The translations under genes were made by a program, and so were the position numbers. DNA of 64,000 nucleotides, taken from contig NC_057826.1 of assembly GCF_910594005.1 (NCBI RefSeq), forward strand, positions 23,903,501-23,967,500, read 5' to 3'. The DNA comes from Cervus elaphus (lineage: Eukaryota; Chordata; Mammalia; Artiodactyla; Cervidae). Under the pieces are notes generated by a model, which was not told where the DNA came from, ran no database searches, and saw only the letters and a list, made by a program, of their open reading frames with translations. Below, piece by piece: positions 1 to 11,627 of the stretch (positions are counted from its first letter, which is position 1; the number at the start of each line of letters is the position of its first letter).

Positions 1-302
1 AGCAAAGGCAAAAGTTTTGAGCAAGGAAAGGTCTTGACATGTGGAGGCCAGTGTGGGAGGGGGGGACTTCTCTGAGAGGAGACTGGAAAGGTGGCAAGAG
101 GCAGCTTATGCCATAATAAGGAATAACTGTAAAGGGTTTTCACAAGAAGAGTGACATGACGTAATAGTTTTAAAAATAAAGATTAAAGAATGAATTGGAA
201 TAAGGCATGTGTGGAAACGGAGACAGAAAAAGTGAGGATGTGGACCAGAAAAAAGGGAAGTTGCTCTTTTTCCAAGAGACCCTTAGAGGCACATACACAC
301 AC

Positions 303-353
303 CTTGTTCCACAGCATCTCCATTTCCTTGCGAAGCATCTTATTTTTCCTTTC
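303..353 (-). CDS. Fourth coding exon, coiled-coil segment; gene continues off the left edge
   Basis: Seen: the minus strand has a strong acceptor (TTTTCCCCTCCCACAG) above 353 and a GTGTGTG donor below 303. The 51-base exon is 17 codons in phase 0 at both ends, ERKNKMLRKEMEMLWNK, continuing the Lys/Glu/Leu/Met helix of the exon at 1018-1114. With the three upstream exons the deduced N-terminal part is 117 residues without a stop. No terminal exon, stop codon or poly(A) signal for this frame is seen in 1-302, so the rest of the gene must lie beyond the window. A 51-base exon would be missed by simple open-frame searches, but its phase fit and splice sites support it. Confidence 0.7.
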
Positions 354-1017
354 CTGTGGGAGGGGAAAATCCAAACAAACAGAAATTTGTTTGTCTTATT
401 AAAGTTAGAAGAAATTACTAATAGGGTGAACAGGGGGCAGCGGCATAATAAACCACAGAGGAAGGCAATAAATGAGCCTCGCCTCAAGCCCAGGAACATG
501 AGAGATGAGATTGATGATGATGATAAAAAAATAATAACAATTTGGAATAATAACTTTAATTATGGTAATTGTGGTATAATAATATAGTAATGAGTTCCTC
601 ACTCTCTCACTGCTTCACATTTCCTGATCATATGACAGCTTCTCTGGGACTCAGACCCCTAATTTCTCATTTTTAAGATCCTTCCTTGTTGATTTTTAAA
701 AATCTAAAAGAATCTCTCACGCTCTTCCCTTTTACTTTGGTATGTTCTATTTATTATGAAATGTGAGGAGTTAATGTGCTTCTACTCATTAATCTTTAGA
801 TGGAAAGTTTTTCTAAAAGTCAAAGAAATAGAATTTTTACTAACTAGTCCTTATTCTTCCCAATGTTTCATCTGACTCCCTTCAGTTCAACCAGGACTTC
901 CTAGATCAAGGACCTATGAGTGTTGGAACACCAATGCTCTAGATGAGCACTCTGAAGCTGTGGAACTGAGAGCCCTGTTCAGAAGGCCATTCCCTAGAGT
1001 GCCCACCAACCTCTTAC
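354..1017 (-). other. Intron between third and fourth coiled-coil exons
   Basis: A 664-base AT-rich intron with GT-AG ends. It holds an Asp/Glu-type trinucleotide run (gatgatgatgat near 512) and a poly-A/T-rich stretch near 524-590. I see no recognisable transposon. Confidence 0.6.
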
Positions 1018-1114
1018 CAGATTCTGCTTCATCTCTTCTGCTTCCTTAATGAGCTCGATGACTGAGGAGTCATCATTCTCCTTCCCTGCCATGATCTCCC
1101 TCATGATCTGTAGA
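1018..1114 (-). CDS. Third coding exon, coiled-coil segment (minus strand)
   Basis: Seen: the minus strand has a polypyrimidine tract ending in CTAG above 1114 and a GTAAGAG donor below 1018. The exon has one leading base and 32 codons, LQIMREIMAGKENDD through KEAEEMKQNL, ending in phase 0. An alternative acceptor AG lies seven bases further in (CTACAG), but only the outer one keeps the frame with the upstream exon. Charged and Leu/Ile/Met residues alternate as in an amphipathic helix. The following intron (354-1017) shows no other exon on this strand. Confidence 0.75.
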
Positions 1115-2399
1115 CTAGAAAGAAGAAAGAGATAGCATAAACATAATACTTCCTAAAGAGAAATACTAATATTCCATGACCAGCCAGAAACTATTCTACC
1201 ATGAGAGGGAGGTGGGGGCTGAAATCATAGGAGTTGTGGAAGTCTTTCTGGACATAAAAGGTCTCCAGTTTCATTCCTAATTGACTTTTACCTTCGGTAT
1301 GTGCCCTGGAGTGAATTCTGTGCCCTAAAATGCTCAAAAGTTAGGTCTCCAACAGCTAGTGAAATTCCTCTCCACCCCTTTAGATGAAGGTTTTGCTGTA
1401 TGATGCTTGGAGTAGAAAGGGGGCATTTTTCACCTCTGTGAAGAAGGAGGTTGAGAAACTTGTTGTCTTAAGGATAAATCTCAGAATCATTCCCTGTCCT
1501 CTCCCCTGCTTTGCTTCTCTATATAAAAACATTGGAGTTAACTGGGGAACCCACTTATATCCTTATGGTAGCCTCTAGAGAATCAAGCCATCAAAGAGTT
1601 TTTGACAAAATCTGAATAAATATCAAGTCTATGACTGTAAGAGAGGATATTCTTCAAAAGCATTAATTAACTTGTGCTTATATTCTTTGTACTTTTCCCT
1701 CTTTGTACTTTCCCCTCTCTAATTATAAGTGGAGAAGCAAGCCTTTGTGTTTCCTTGCCCTGAGACGGCTGAGTTTCTGGGTTGTAAGCAGCTGTTGATT
1801 GACCACAATTTTCTGCCTGGCTTTTGTTCTCACAGCTTTCTGCCTGACTTTTGCTCTCCAAAAGTCTAAGCTCCATGAGGTGCTTTTGCTAAGGTAGGCA
1901 CATTAAGGTGAGATTCTCTAGGACTAGGAAGGAAAAAGAAAGTTGGTAAATTCCAAGAACAGTGAGTGCCTTAGCAAAGAGTTAAGACCTCAATTGCCTA
2001 GTACATTTATTAAGAGTAAGGTCAGACCCTAATCCAGAGGAGTTTGATGCTCAGAAATGATTGCCATTCCACAGCTTGGCCTTTGAAGAGCAGTCATGCC
2101 TCCTAAGGTGATTCCACAAACATGGATGGGCAGCTGTCTGTGTGACCCTGGTACACGGAGGATACTGAAGGCTCTTATCTTTTCCTTGGGAAGAAACGTA
2201 ACTGTAGTGCTGTGAGATGAGCTGAGTCATATTTAATTCTACTAAAAGAAAAAAGGATTCCTTGCCACTCTGATTTTGTGGTTACTTTCTTGTTAATCTA
2301 CTATAGCTACTAAACCTTTTAAAAAATGTAAATAATCATTGCTAAATCCAGTTCTCCTGCCTTTCCCCTTTTAGGAAATCCTGAAAAGGGAACACATAC
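1115..2399 (-). other. Intron between second and third coiled-coil exons
   Basis: A 1,285-base intron with GT-AG ends. A pyrimidine-rich stretch with a repeated 'ctttgtacttt' motif lies near 1686-1710, and a pair of similar 'tttctgcctg' motifs near 1812-1850. No recognisable transposon or further exon in phase. Confidence 0.55.
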
Positions 2400-2552
2400 C
2401 TTCTTTGTTTTTCCTCCAAGTTAGACATCAACTTCTGGAACAACAGGTTGTTCTTGTCTTCTAGAGGTTTTAGTATCTCTAGCAGTTCCTGCTTCCTCAG
2501 TTTTAAGTCCTCATTTAACTCCTTCAAGTAGTTGTCATCTAATTTAGAACTT
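2400..2552 (-). CDS. Second coding exon, coiled-coil segment (minus strand)
   Basis: Seen: the minus strand has a clean acceptor (TTTTCCCACAG) above 2552 and a GTATGTG donor below 2400. The 153 bases hold 50 full codons with one base before and two after, and no stop. The translation begins SSKLDDNYLKELNED and ends near LMSNLEEKQR. It is rich in Leu, Glu and Lys with heptad-like spacing and no Pro except one in ILKPLEDK, so a coiled coil is likely. The trailing AG joins the leading T of the next exon to give Ser. The exact phase fit across three junctions is the main evidence that this is a real gene. I cannot assign a family; a centrosomal, kinetochore, sperm or cytoskeletal coiled-coil protein are all possible. 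Confidence 0.75.
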
Positions 2553-2658
2553 CTGTGGGAAAAGACACTATATTTTCCTTTATCCTGGACTAATAAAATA
2601 GAGACCCTCTTCTCTCTCCTGGATAGTTACCACTCAGCATCTTCCATCATAGACTTAC

Positions 2659-2728
2659 CTTGTTTTGGAAGATAAGTAAGATTCTGGAGAGTTTGAAGCA
2701 CTTGTCATCTTGAAGGAAAACTTCCACT
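2659..2728 (-). CDS. First coding exon of an unrecognised coiled-coil protein (minus strand)
   Basis: Seen: on the minus strand a pyrimidine-rich tract ends in an AG acceptor just above 2728, and a consensus GTAAGT donor lies just below 2659. The first ATG (2708-2706) opens a frame of 16 codons plus two bases, MTSASNSPESYLSSKT, that runs to the donor. The roughly 20 bases before it would be 5' untranslated, although the frame is also open upstream to the acceptor, so an earlier start in an unseen upstream exon cannot be excluded. The two leftover bases (AG) join the first base (A) of the exon at 2400-2552 to give Arg, so the phases match. The segment is Ser-rich and probably disordered, as expected for the head of a coiled-coil protein. 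Function is unknown. Confidence 0.65.
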
Positions 2729-3615
2729 CTAAGAATAAAAAAGGTCTTCTTGAAAATATGTGCCTTCTTGTTCCGTTCAGTTAAGTCATCGTTTTTGTGC
2801 TGCTGTTCTTGAAACTCCTGTTGCACTGGACTGATTTTAGCTACAGGTTGAGGTCACAATGGCGCTAAGACCACAGATTAAACAGGTCTTTTAAGTAACT
2901 TCAACATCAGTGACAGCTTGTTGACTGAAAATACAACTAATGATATCTGATCAGTTCTTGCCTTAGCTTTAGCCAATGCCAAAAGTTTTATTCTGAAGTC
3001 TTTGATTGAATAGGATAGTATCATAAAACATGTATATTATGGAATTCCTACTGTGTTAGAGAATGATGGCTTGTCAAAAAAAACTCATCAACACCATCTT
3101 CCATGGCAATTGACCTCCAGGGAATAGAGTGCCTGCTATCTGTAGGGCACAGTACTGACTGGATTCTGTGAGTGAGGAAAAGATAAAGACAGAGCATCTA
3201 CCTTCGGGAGTCTTCAGAGGAGGAAAGGATATCTCTAGCATACACCTAAAATAATAGAGGCCAAACTGGCAAATGCAAGGTATGAGTATAATATTGAGCA
3301 ATGTAATACATGAGCCAATTGTCATTACTTTTTTATCTTTAAAATGTGATATATCACAATGGTAAGGTAGAATTACACTAGACATGTAACAAGAGGATAT
3401 AGTTTGTAAAAGCTCATGTGAAAGATCACCCCATGGCCAAATTCCTTCCTGAGAGCCTGTAATTCTAGACTTCCCTTCAGATTCTGAATTTGCTTCCACT
3501 TTCCTTGCCCTACTGGAATCACATTTTTCTTAGCCCCTAAGATCTTCCATTTTCTTCTGTTCACGTCGTGATCAGAGGATAACTCTTAAGAGTTATACAT
3601 TTGTTTCTTTATGTT
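2729..3615. other. Upstream flank or 5' intron of the coiled-coil gene, mostly unassigned
   Basis: No CpG-rich promoter is present here, so the true transcription start may be further upstream. Around 3150-3200 the sequence weakly resembles an old L2/MIR tail on the minus strand ('gcctgctatctgtagggcacagtact'). A 141-codon minus frame (3074-3499) has no family features and is taken as chance. Confidence 0.3.
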
Positions 3616-3616
3616 C

Positions 3617-3617
<1 letters not shown>

Positions 3618-3657
<40 letters not shown>
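3618..3657. repeat. (TG)20 microsatellite
   Basis: Twenty uninterrupted TG units directly at the tail end of the antisense CHR-type SINE that follows. A long pure dinucleotide run of this kind is likely length-polymorphic. Confidence 0.95.
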
Positions 3658-3658
<1 letters not shown>

Positions 3659-3765
3659 CCTTGCTGTATGGCTTGTGGGATCTTAGTACCCTAACCAGGG
3701 ATTCAATTTGGGCCCATGTAGTGAAAGCATGGAGTCCTAACCACTGGACCACTCAGGGAACCCCT
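3658..3765 (-). mobile_element. CHR-type tRNA-Glu SINE, short form, antisense
   Basis: Carries the antisense signature 'aaccactggaccactcaggg' at its right end, the complement of the tRNA-derived head of CHR/Bov SINEs. The adjoining (TG)n is the complement of a (CA)n that grew from its tail. Confidence 0.75.
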
Positions 3766-3929
3766 TTTATGCTCTTTAAACACAGTTTTAGGACCATATT
3801 TTCAATGACATTCTCAAGTGTGAACTGTCTTGTTAATTTCAAGTAAGCCTTTTCGGGGATGTCCTAGGAGCATTCTCCAAAGTAACTTAGACTTTCTGTC
3901 TTTTGGGAAACCTTAAAGGCAGTGAAAAT

Positions 3930-4100
3930 GCAGTAGCAATGATACAAGATGTAGTTTGTCAGATCTTGGTTTGAACCTCAGCTTCGCTGTGAGCAGTGCT
4001 CTGACTGTGAGCGAGTCACTATATTCTCTGTCTCAGTTTCCACTCTTATAAAAATGAGGTTAGTAAACTACAAGGTTTGTTGTGAGAATGAGATGTAGTT
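3930..4100 (+). repeat. MIR SINE relic
   Basis: Diverged MIR core: 'ggtttgaacctcagcttc' followed by 'gtgagcgagtcactatattc' and 'ctgtctcagtttcc', in the order expected for MIR sense. Confidence 0.65.
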
Positions 4101-7100
4101 ATGTGAAGCTTCTGGCTCATGTCAGGTATTTACATGTTAGTGAATGTTTGGATGGTTTGGATTTAGGGATTGTTTTATGTCCTAAGAGGTCAGATACAAA
4201 ATAGATGATTTATATTATGCTAATGAAACTTAAGCTTCAGAGTCCTTCATTTTCATAGGCCTCTTCCAAAGACGCTGTATCTCATTTTGTATTCTTTTTT
4301 GGAAGGAGGGAACTCCCCAAACTATATACACTGTAAGGGTATATAAAGTATTTTCTATACCAAAACCTCTCTTTAGGTAGTCTCTACAGATATTTTTTCT
4401 AAAACATGTATGTGTCACTTGTAAGTTTTATATGATAGCTAGTGTAATATGACACCAAATTAGAATAGCCGTATCAGGTGCAGCATAATGTAATTCACAT
4501 TGGTTGCCCTAGGAGTGCCCATGAAAAGTTTGGGCTGAATGAGTCTGAGCAAAATCCTGTTAGAAGAAGGAACAAAGTGGACTAATTATTAGTAGTAGCT
4601 TTTTAGATTGTAGATGTGGGAGGTATTACAAATAGAGGACAAAGATGGCATTGATCACTAAAGCATGACCTCTTTAAATTACATGTTGTAACATTTGGTT
4701 GGCAGAATTATGTTAGAATTTTAAAACATTTAATGTGCAGACAGCATCCCAACTCACCTTCCTTTCTGTCCTTGGTTGGGAATGACTGAGGTAGAACACT
4801 TGCTATTCTGATGTGCTCTTTTCTATAGCCAATCAGCACCTTTAATTTCCTAACATTCTGACGCCCTTTCTTCAACTTGGAATATGACTTCCAAGAGGAA
4901 TTCCTTGTAATAGCATACACAGACTTTAAGAGCTTAAAGCAAACAAACAAACAAATCAACCCAAGCCTCAAAACAACAGTATGGAATGGAAGAAAATCGA
5001 CATATTAATTATTTCTGGGACAGATGTAGGGAGGGTGAAGCTATAGATGACCATTAGAAGTGGAAAGAAAAGAAGGTGAATTCTAGTTTTTCCTAAAGTA
5101 GACATTTAGGTCATCTGTTGATTGAGGAAGCATAGTAGGAAACTTCGAAAGAGTAATGACTTGAGACTGGGAATAGCACCTGAGCAGTGGAAAAGGAAGT
5201 CAACCAGGCAAGAGTGAAAGGACTGCCAAGTAGTGCTAAGGGTCAAGGTCAGTTTGGGAACGGCAGATCTGTTACGGCAGATCTGTTATGAATTGGTAGT
5301 AATACAATTTCTCCAGCAGGACTTGGCACACTAGAAGCAGTAGGAGAGAGAGCAGATGGTTGTTTGATTCTGAGCTGTGACTTGGCAGAACTGATATGTA
5401 GAAGTTCAAGGGTGTAAGGAGGCTGAGAGGGCTGGTGAGCGTAATCAGCAAAAGGTTGATCATCATTCAGGTGATGCAGGGAAAAATCATGGAAAAAGGG
5501 GGTAGCTAAGAGGGGGAATCAAGGAGTTGAGTTTAAGGAGTTTGGGGTGGAAGAACAGGAGATTATGGTCAGTGAACACACTTCTTAGGAAATAATTTGT
5601 AGAACCTCATCACTTTTTAGATAAATTCTAGTAGAAATTCATATTTTTTTTCCTGCAGTAAGCTTTCTGTTGCTTCCTGTCACTGCACAATATTCACTGA
5701 AATTCATGTGACACCTCAAAATAGGCCTTATAACAAGCTATTCACAATGACCTCATCCAACATTATAGCATTTGATTTTAGTATCTGTTAAGAAAAAGTG
5801 TGATTGCTCTATAATTAGAGAACTCAGAGCAGTAGCATTTTCATGTTAGTTTTACCAGTAGAAAATCAGATTAGTTTAATTAAGCCACGTCTCCAAGAGG
5901 AGAGGCAATTATTTTCATATTACAGCAAAAAAAAAAAAATTTTTTTTCCCCCTGTTCTCCCTCCCTCAGCTTTGGTTGTAGCAGCAAAATTACAGAATGC
6001 CTCAGGGAAGAAACATGAGGACCTTCTGGTCCTTTCTGACCCAGAGCCACTTCAACCCCTGAGGAGATGATAAGAATTCCATTAACTAAAGTAAGGACAG
6101 AAGTGCTGGCAAAATCATAATAGCAAAAGCTTGTAGGCTCTTAAAGATCACCCACATCTCCCTGTGTTGCTTGTTGCAACCATTTTGTGGTCTGCTTCAC
6201 TTTAATCTGTGCTAGAGCTGTCCCAGGCTAGGGTACACCTACATTTGGAGTGAATCCAGGTAGCTAAGAAGAGGAAGATTAAATTTTGGAACTCTTAAAT
6301 TCTCTGTGTTATTGTTGAGGTCTTTATGAAAGCAACATAGTCTCTCAGTGTATCCAGATACTTAGTACATGGTCTTCAAATTGAGGTATGTGAATGTTCA
6401 CAAAGATTTTTCAAGAAATGCGAAAACAAGGGTTGTCTTCAGGCGATCTTGCTTGATTCTAGTTTCCACAAGTACTTACTTATTAAAATGGATCTGCCTG
6501 AAAATGCCCCTTGATGACTTCTATCACCCCTTTCCTAATTACACTTTTACACTTGTTAAAATGGAATCCTTTCAACCATCTGAAATCTTTCGTGACTTAT
6601 CCTACTTCAGTGGTATGCTTTGGTGGATGTCTGTCTATAAACATCTGGGACATTAAACTAACCACAGTGTTGGTGTTGGAGTTAGAGTGAATGATTATTA
6701 GTGACTAGATTACAAATTCTTTTGCAGGTCATGTGGTTTTCAATTCTTCCAACAAAATTGAAGAATGACATAATCAAATTGTCAGCTTAACTTTATTAAA
6801 TATAAATTTTGATGATAAATTACTATATGGGTTTTGTCTTATAATTCAGAAAGAGTTCAAAGATCTGAGTGACCCTGCTATAACAAAACATCTGCCATTC
6901 TTATTTGCTTATTTGTCTAAACAAGTTCTCTCAGGGAACATTGTATGTAAAGCAAAAAATGTGAATAAAATTGGTGCTGGTCTGTTTTATTCTAGCCATA
7001 AATAATATTCACCTATGAATACAAAAGTTAATAAGGGGAAAACAGTCTACCAACCAAATTAATAGAAGCATTTCCAACATAATTCATTGTAATTAAAAAT

Positions 7101-7624
7101 TAACATGAAAATGTCTTTTTTGTCAATGTGTACTACTAATAACTATAATGCTAATGCAATTCTGAAGAAATTTTAACATTTAGCAACATAAGGTGACAGG
7201 AAATAAAAAAATAAAATTTCAATGTACATACATATTTTGCAGGGAAGAATGATAGGCTGATAAAAAAGAGACTTCAAGCATAAAATATGTTACATTTGAA
7301 TAAAATTCTGTGGGGGAAATGGGATGGAAATTTGCGTTCAAGGAGGAAAAGGAGAAAATGTAAAAATTTTGACTGCTAAAGAAGAGCTTGTTCATGTATT
7401 TAGATTTTATTGCATATGAGTTTTTAAAATTAATTGGATACATTTTAAAGAAATAAAAAAGATTTATTTGAAATGTCAGTATTACATCAGAAATTGTATT
7501 TTTTAACCTCTTTGACTTACAATAAAAAGATGAGATGTCAACCTAAAAACATGTGAAATGATACCTAGTTTCCTAGTGTTTCAAAATTCTTTTAGAATAG
7601 ACAAGTAAAAAATAACAAGTCTAA
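4101..7624. other. Mostly single-copy non-coding DNA
   Basis: No gene or clear transposon seen. It contains a 14-bp tandem duplication at 5261-5288 and an A13/T-run palindromic junction near 5926-5949. A 95-codon plus frame at 6369-6656 has no family features. Confidence 0.4.
5261..5288. repeat. 14-bp perfect tandem duplication
   Basis: The unit cggcagatctgtta occurs twice head to tail (5261-5274 and 5275-5288). Confidence 0.95.
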
Positions 7625-7812
7625 AGACCATTGCTCCAGGGCCGTGGTTCTTGGCTCTGATATATTTAAGAATCCCCTGGGAAACCTGTAAAGGCTGCAG
7701 ATTTCCAGGCTCATCCCCCAGAGATCCTACTCGGCGCATCTGGAGAAAGTACAGTTTTAACAAGCACTCCCTGGTGATTTTGATATGTGATCTGTGGCCT
7801 GACCTTTGAGAA
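7625..7812 (+). mobile_element. MER5-like hAT-Charlie non-autonomous DNA transposon
   Basis: Matches the MER5A layout: 'ccgtggttcttggctctg' at the start, 'aatcccctgggaaacctgt' inside, then 'gttttaacaagcactccctg' and a terminal 'ctttgagaaatacc' (normally 'tttgagaaccactg'). Length close to the 189-bp consensus. Confidence 0.7.
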
Positions 7813-10800
7813 ATACCACTTCAAGGTTTCTTCTCAGATCACAATGCATCAGCAGAAGGCTGCTTACTTACACGGTTTTTTTCCTGGGTCATCTATAGAA
7901 CTTCCTGCCTCCTCTGAGTCATATTTTGTGTCACGCCTTCACCATTCACTTGGGATGCCTTGAGGAATTTTTACGAAGCCTTCCTGAATTTGTAAAGAAG
8001 ATTATCCAATACATCAGTCTCTTACCTACTCTCCTGGCCGCCAGTGCTGCCCACATATCACAAATTTCACTCAGAATTAGGTACTAAAGAAAGTGTTGCT
8101 TCTTCAGGAAACTATCGGTATGCAGTTTTCCTTAGGGATAAATCAATAAACTAATTTTGTTTTTCTTTTCGTCTGGTTTACTGAGAATCTTAGAGATAAT
8201 TTTGTGCCTTTGAACCTTTGGGTCCTAGCTCTTTCTTGCTTATGATCTTCCAATTAATATTTTTCTTGCTCCTGATTTTTTAAATGATCTTCCTCTTTTT
8301 TATTGTTAAATCATCTCAGATCCTCTCTAGAGAAGTATAAATATGTAAACAATATCAAAAATTACTCTTTTCTATCTAATTTAAATATATATGGATACAA
8401 TAGATTGGAGCCAAAATATTTTCTAGTTTTATTCACCTGTGTGTATACATCTGTAAAGGAACCTTGCTTTACTTATGGAAGTACAGAATGGATTGATGAA
8501 ATTTACTGTTACATTTTGGGTGTTCTCAGTGGTAAGTCATACTGGGATTTCAGGTGCACAACTGGAAAAATGGGGAGTAGGATAAACTAGATGGACTTGG
8601 GGGACTAGCTTATTGCATGGTGGGGACTGAGTGGGGATAGAGGGCAGCAGAAGCTTAGTCTGCAGTAAGTATGGGGGTAGGAGTCACCACTTGGCTCCAA
8701 CTGACATGCAGACCAACTCTGCCAGTTCTTGTGACTTTCAAGAGAAAACGGGTGACTTTATGTCACTTCTTGACTTTTAAGTGTTGTATGAATCAAACAA
8801 CATATTTATGGGATTCATTTGCCCTATAGACTGCCATTTTGAAACCTAAACTCAGGGCAAATCAATTTTTTCTGTACTTTCCAAGTTTTTCTTTTTCTTG
8901 CATTGAAATGATCACCTTCAAATAGCCTTTTAGATCCAGGTAATGTACAAAATGTTTTGCTTAAATTATATGAAATGCCAATTTGATCTCATTTCCTAAT
9001 TTGAAAGGTTTAGATTGAGTGTATCAGCGAGTGAATGACAGAGGCAACACTCTCCAAAATAAAATGAAAACCAAACCCCCAAAACCACAGGTTTTTTGAC
9101 ATTTATTGTTAGGCATTATGGGAGACATAAAAAAGTATTATATAAATAAAACATAATATTAGTAGACAATCTAGTCATACTGTATAGTCAGAATCACAAG
9201 TAGGCTCAGTATTCTAGACTGAGCAGAGAATTCTCTGATTCTGGTTTAGCTATTCATACAGGCTTATATGCTACATCAGCTGAAAAAACCAAACAGCATA
9301 AAGTATCTCTCTACTGAAGTTTTAAAAATTTAGTAATAATCATGTATAATTTTAGACGCTACAAAATAAAAATAAATACAAAATTATGTACCCTTGTAAC
9401 CTATACTGCTTCAATAATCAAATACTAAAAATAAGATGATTTATCATGTTATTAAGCCTTTCTTCTGCATTGCAGCATTTTTTCTTTTTTTTTTATTTGC
9501 ACTTGCAAACAAATAATTAGAGGATTATAAATGATAATTAGAAAATATAAAAAAAACAAAGTCTGAGCAGGGATTGTATTTCTAAAAGGCTGTATAGTGC
9601 TAGGTGACAAAAATCTTCTGACTTTATAAGCTGCTATTTTCCAAGCACAGAAAAATTTTATTCAGAGACTTGTTTACTATACCAAATCAGACTCCTTTTC
9701 CAATTTCAGTTTGGGTGCACTGTAGCAAACTTTCTGAATGTTACAAAATGAGGCATCAAATTAAACATTATTTCTGAACTACAGAATCATTTTAAATAAG
9801 GTACTATTACTTGGGTACATGTATTATAAACTTATCTGTAAGCCAAACAGCATTTACTAAAAAGAAAATGAAGTGCATTATGTAGTAATGCATCATGACA
9901 GTAAAAGTCCTGAAATTTTCTCATTCATTAAATTTTCTCATTCACTAAAGACTGTTTACGATGGTCACAAAGCTTAATTTAAGAGATTCACATTCATTAA
10001 GTAAAAGTTCTTTGGAACTGAAGTTATGATATGGCTTACTGTTTAAAAATAATACTGCCCTAGGAACATAAAAAAGCTTAAAAGGGGTGAGTATATTAAT
10101 GGCTCTTCTGGGAAGCCCTCTGTCATCTCTATAAAGCCACTCATGAGCATATGATCATGGTAAAAGAGAGACAGATATATTCTTTGGTCTTGCTCATTGA
10201 ACAGATGCAATAATAATCAAACTGAATTGAAATTGATAGTTGAAATCATCAACATTTTTCAGCTTGAAACCTTTTTGTGTGTAGCAGGCACAGATGTTTT
10301 CCTATGTCAAGGCTGCTTCCTCTTCGGCCATGTGTCCAGTTCCCAGGTTGGATCACAGCTGGTCAGAGCCTCTTTGCCAATGACAAGTTTAAGTATAGAC
10401 ATGTGATTCAGTCCTGGCTGACAAAACTTAAGGGGAAGGCTGCTGGGGTTTCTGGGTAAAATTTGTCCTTTTTAATAAAAGAAGAGAGAGAAAAAAAAGC
10501 ATATTTACTCTCTACCTCTTTCTTACTTTGGACACTGTCCTCAAGGGAGAGAAAGCTTGAGGGGACTGTAGCCATTTTACAAGGTAGAAGACTAAGAGAA
10601 TTATAAAGAAACTAAGTCAGCACCCTGACAAGCTGAAAGTACTAAAGCATCCTTTGACCCACTTACCTCCAGACTTCTCCAGACCTGAAAAAAAAAAAAT
10701 GCCTTTGTTGTTTAAGTCACTGGTAGCTAGATTCCCTGTTGCTTGCTGTTTAATAGAGTCTACTGGAATACTATATAAATGCAGGGTAAGTGGTGTGCCA

Positions 10801-11035
10801 GAGCCAGCTCACTGGCTGGTGAGACAACTGTGCCCATCTCTTTCCAATTCTGCTGTCAGTGACTTCAAGTTGATAGTTTTAAATTACCTATGATGGGACT
10901 ATTTACACTATGGGACTAGGCCAATGATACCTATCAGGACTCCCCCAACGCCTCCCAGAAAGCCAGTTAAGCATTTATCAGCAGCATACTACTGGGTTAC
11001 TTACATTACCCTCACAAATAATAATATCTACTATG
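7813..11035. other. AT-rich non-coding DNA, no recognised gene
   Basis: Poly-T runs and AT-rich DNA. A stretch at 10330-10450 ('gattcagtcctggctgac', 'ggctgctggggtttctggg') weakly recalls an old DNA-transposon relic but I cannot name it. A TATA-like 'actatataaatgcag' lies near 10769 without other promoter features. Confidence 0.35.
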
Positions 11036-11214
11036 CTACCTTTGTAAAGAATCTTCCCACAATGCTGGAGGCCTGGGAAGATCCCCTGCAGGAGGGCATG
11101 GCAACCCACTCCAGTATTCTTGCCTGGAGAATCTCAATGGACAGATGAGCCTGGCGGGCTGCGGTGCATGGGGTTGCAAAGAGTCGGACACTACTGAGCA
11201 ACTCAGCACAGCCT
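11036..11214 (+). mobile_element. Bov-tA SINE, sense, 5'-truncated
   Basis: Contains the diagnostic core 'cactccagtattcttgcctg', then 'ggttgcaaagagtcggacac'. The tRNA-related head is degraded ('gtaaagaatcttcccacaat'). Confidence 0.9.
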
Positions 11215-11231
11215 GTAACATGCTATCTATC

Positions 11232-11535
11232 ATCTTAAAAATATATTTTTTCAATTTATTTGTTTGGATTTTTGATTGTGCTTGGTCTTCATTGTTGTGC
11301 ATGGGCTTTCTCTAATTGGGGCGAGTGGGGGCTACTCTAGTTGCAGTGCACAAGCTTCTCATTGTGGTGGCTTCTTTTGTTGTGGAGCTAGGCTTTAGGT
11401 GCACGAACTCAATAGTTGTGGTGCTGGCTTATTTGCCCCATGACGTGGAATTTTCACAGACCAGAGATTGAGCCCATGTTCCCTGCATTAGCAGGCAGGC
11501 AGATTCTTAACCACTGGACCACCAGGAAATTCCAC
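11232..11535 (-). mobile_element. CHR-2-type SINE, antisense, near full length
   Basis: Antisense of the CHR body: 'ggcgagtgggggctactcta', 'cattgtggtggcttctttt', and a tRNA-derived head ending 'aaccactggaccaccaggaa'. About 300 bp, the usual length for this class. Confidence 0.85.
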
Positions 11536-11627
11536 TACCTACCATCTTTTAAATTGTATTTCTTAACAGCAAATGTATAAGGAATTATACTGAGACATTT
11601 TCAAGCTGTAGAATTTTAGAACTGTAA

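Noticed and set aside
3074..3499. 141-codon minus-strand frame just upstream of the coiled-coil exons
   Set aside because: No phase-compatible splice link to the exon at 2659-2728 and no family features; part of it overlaps an old L2/MIR-like stretch.
5926..5949. A-run/T-run junction as a possible terminator hairpin
   Set aside because: In a mammalian nuclear sequence this is a simple-sequence palindrome, not a terminator.
6369..6656. 95-codon plus-strand frame
   Set aside because: No family match that I recognise and no splice or promoter context.
10769..10785. TATA-like box 'actatataaatgcag'
   Set aside because: Isolated AT-rich match in AT-rich DNA with no CpG enrichment, initiator or downstream exon.
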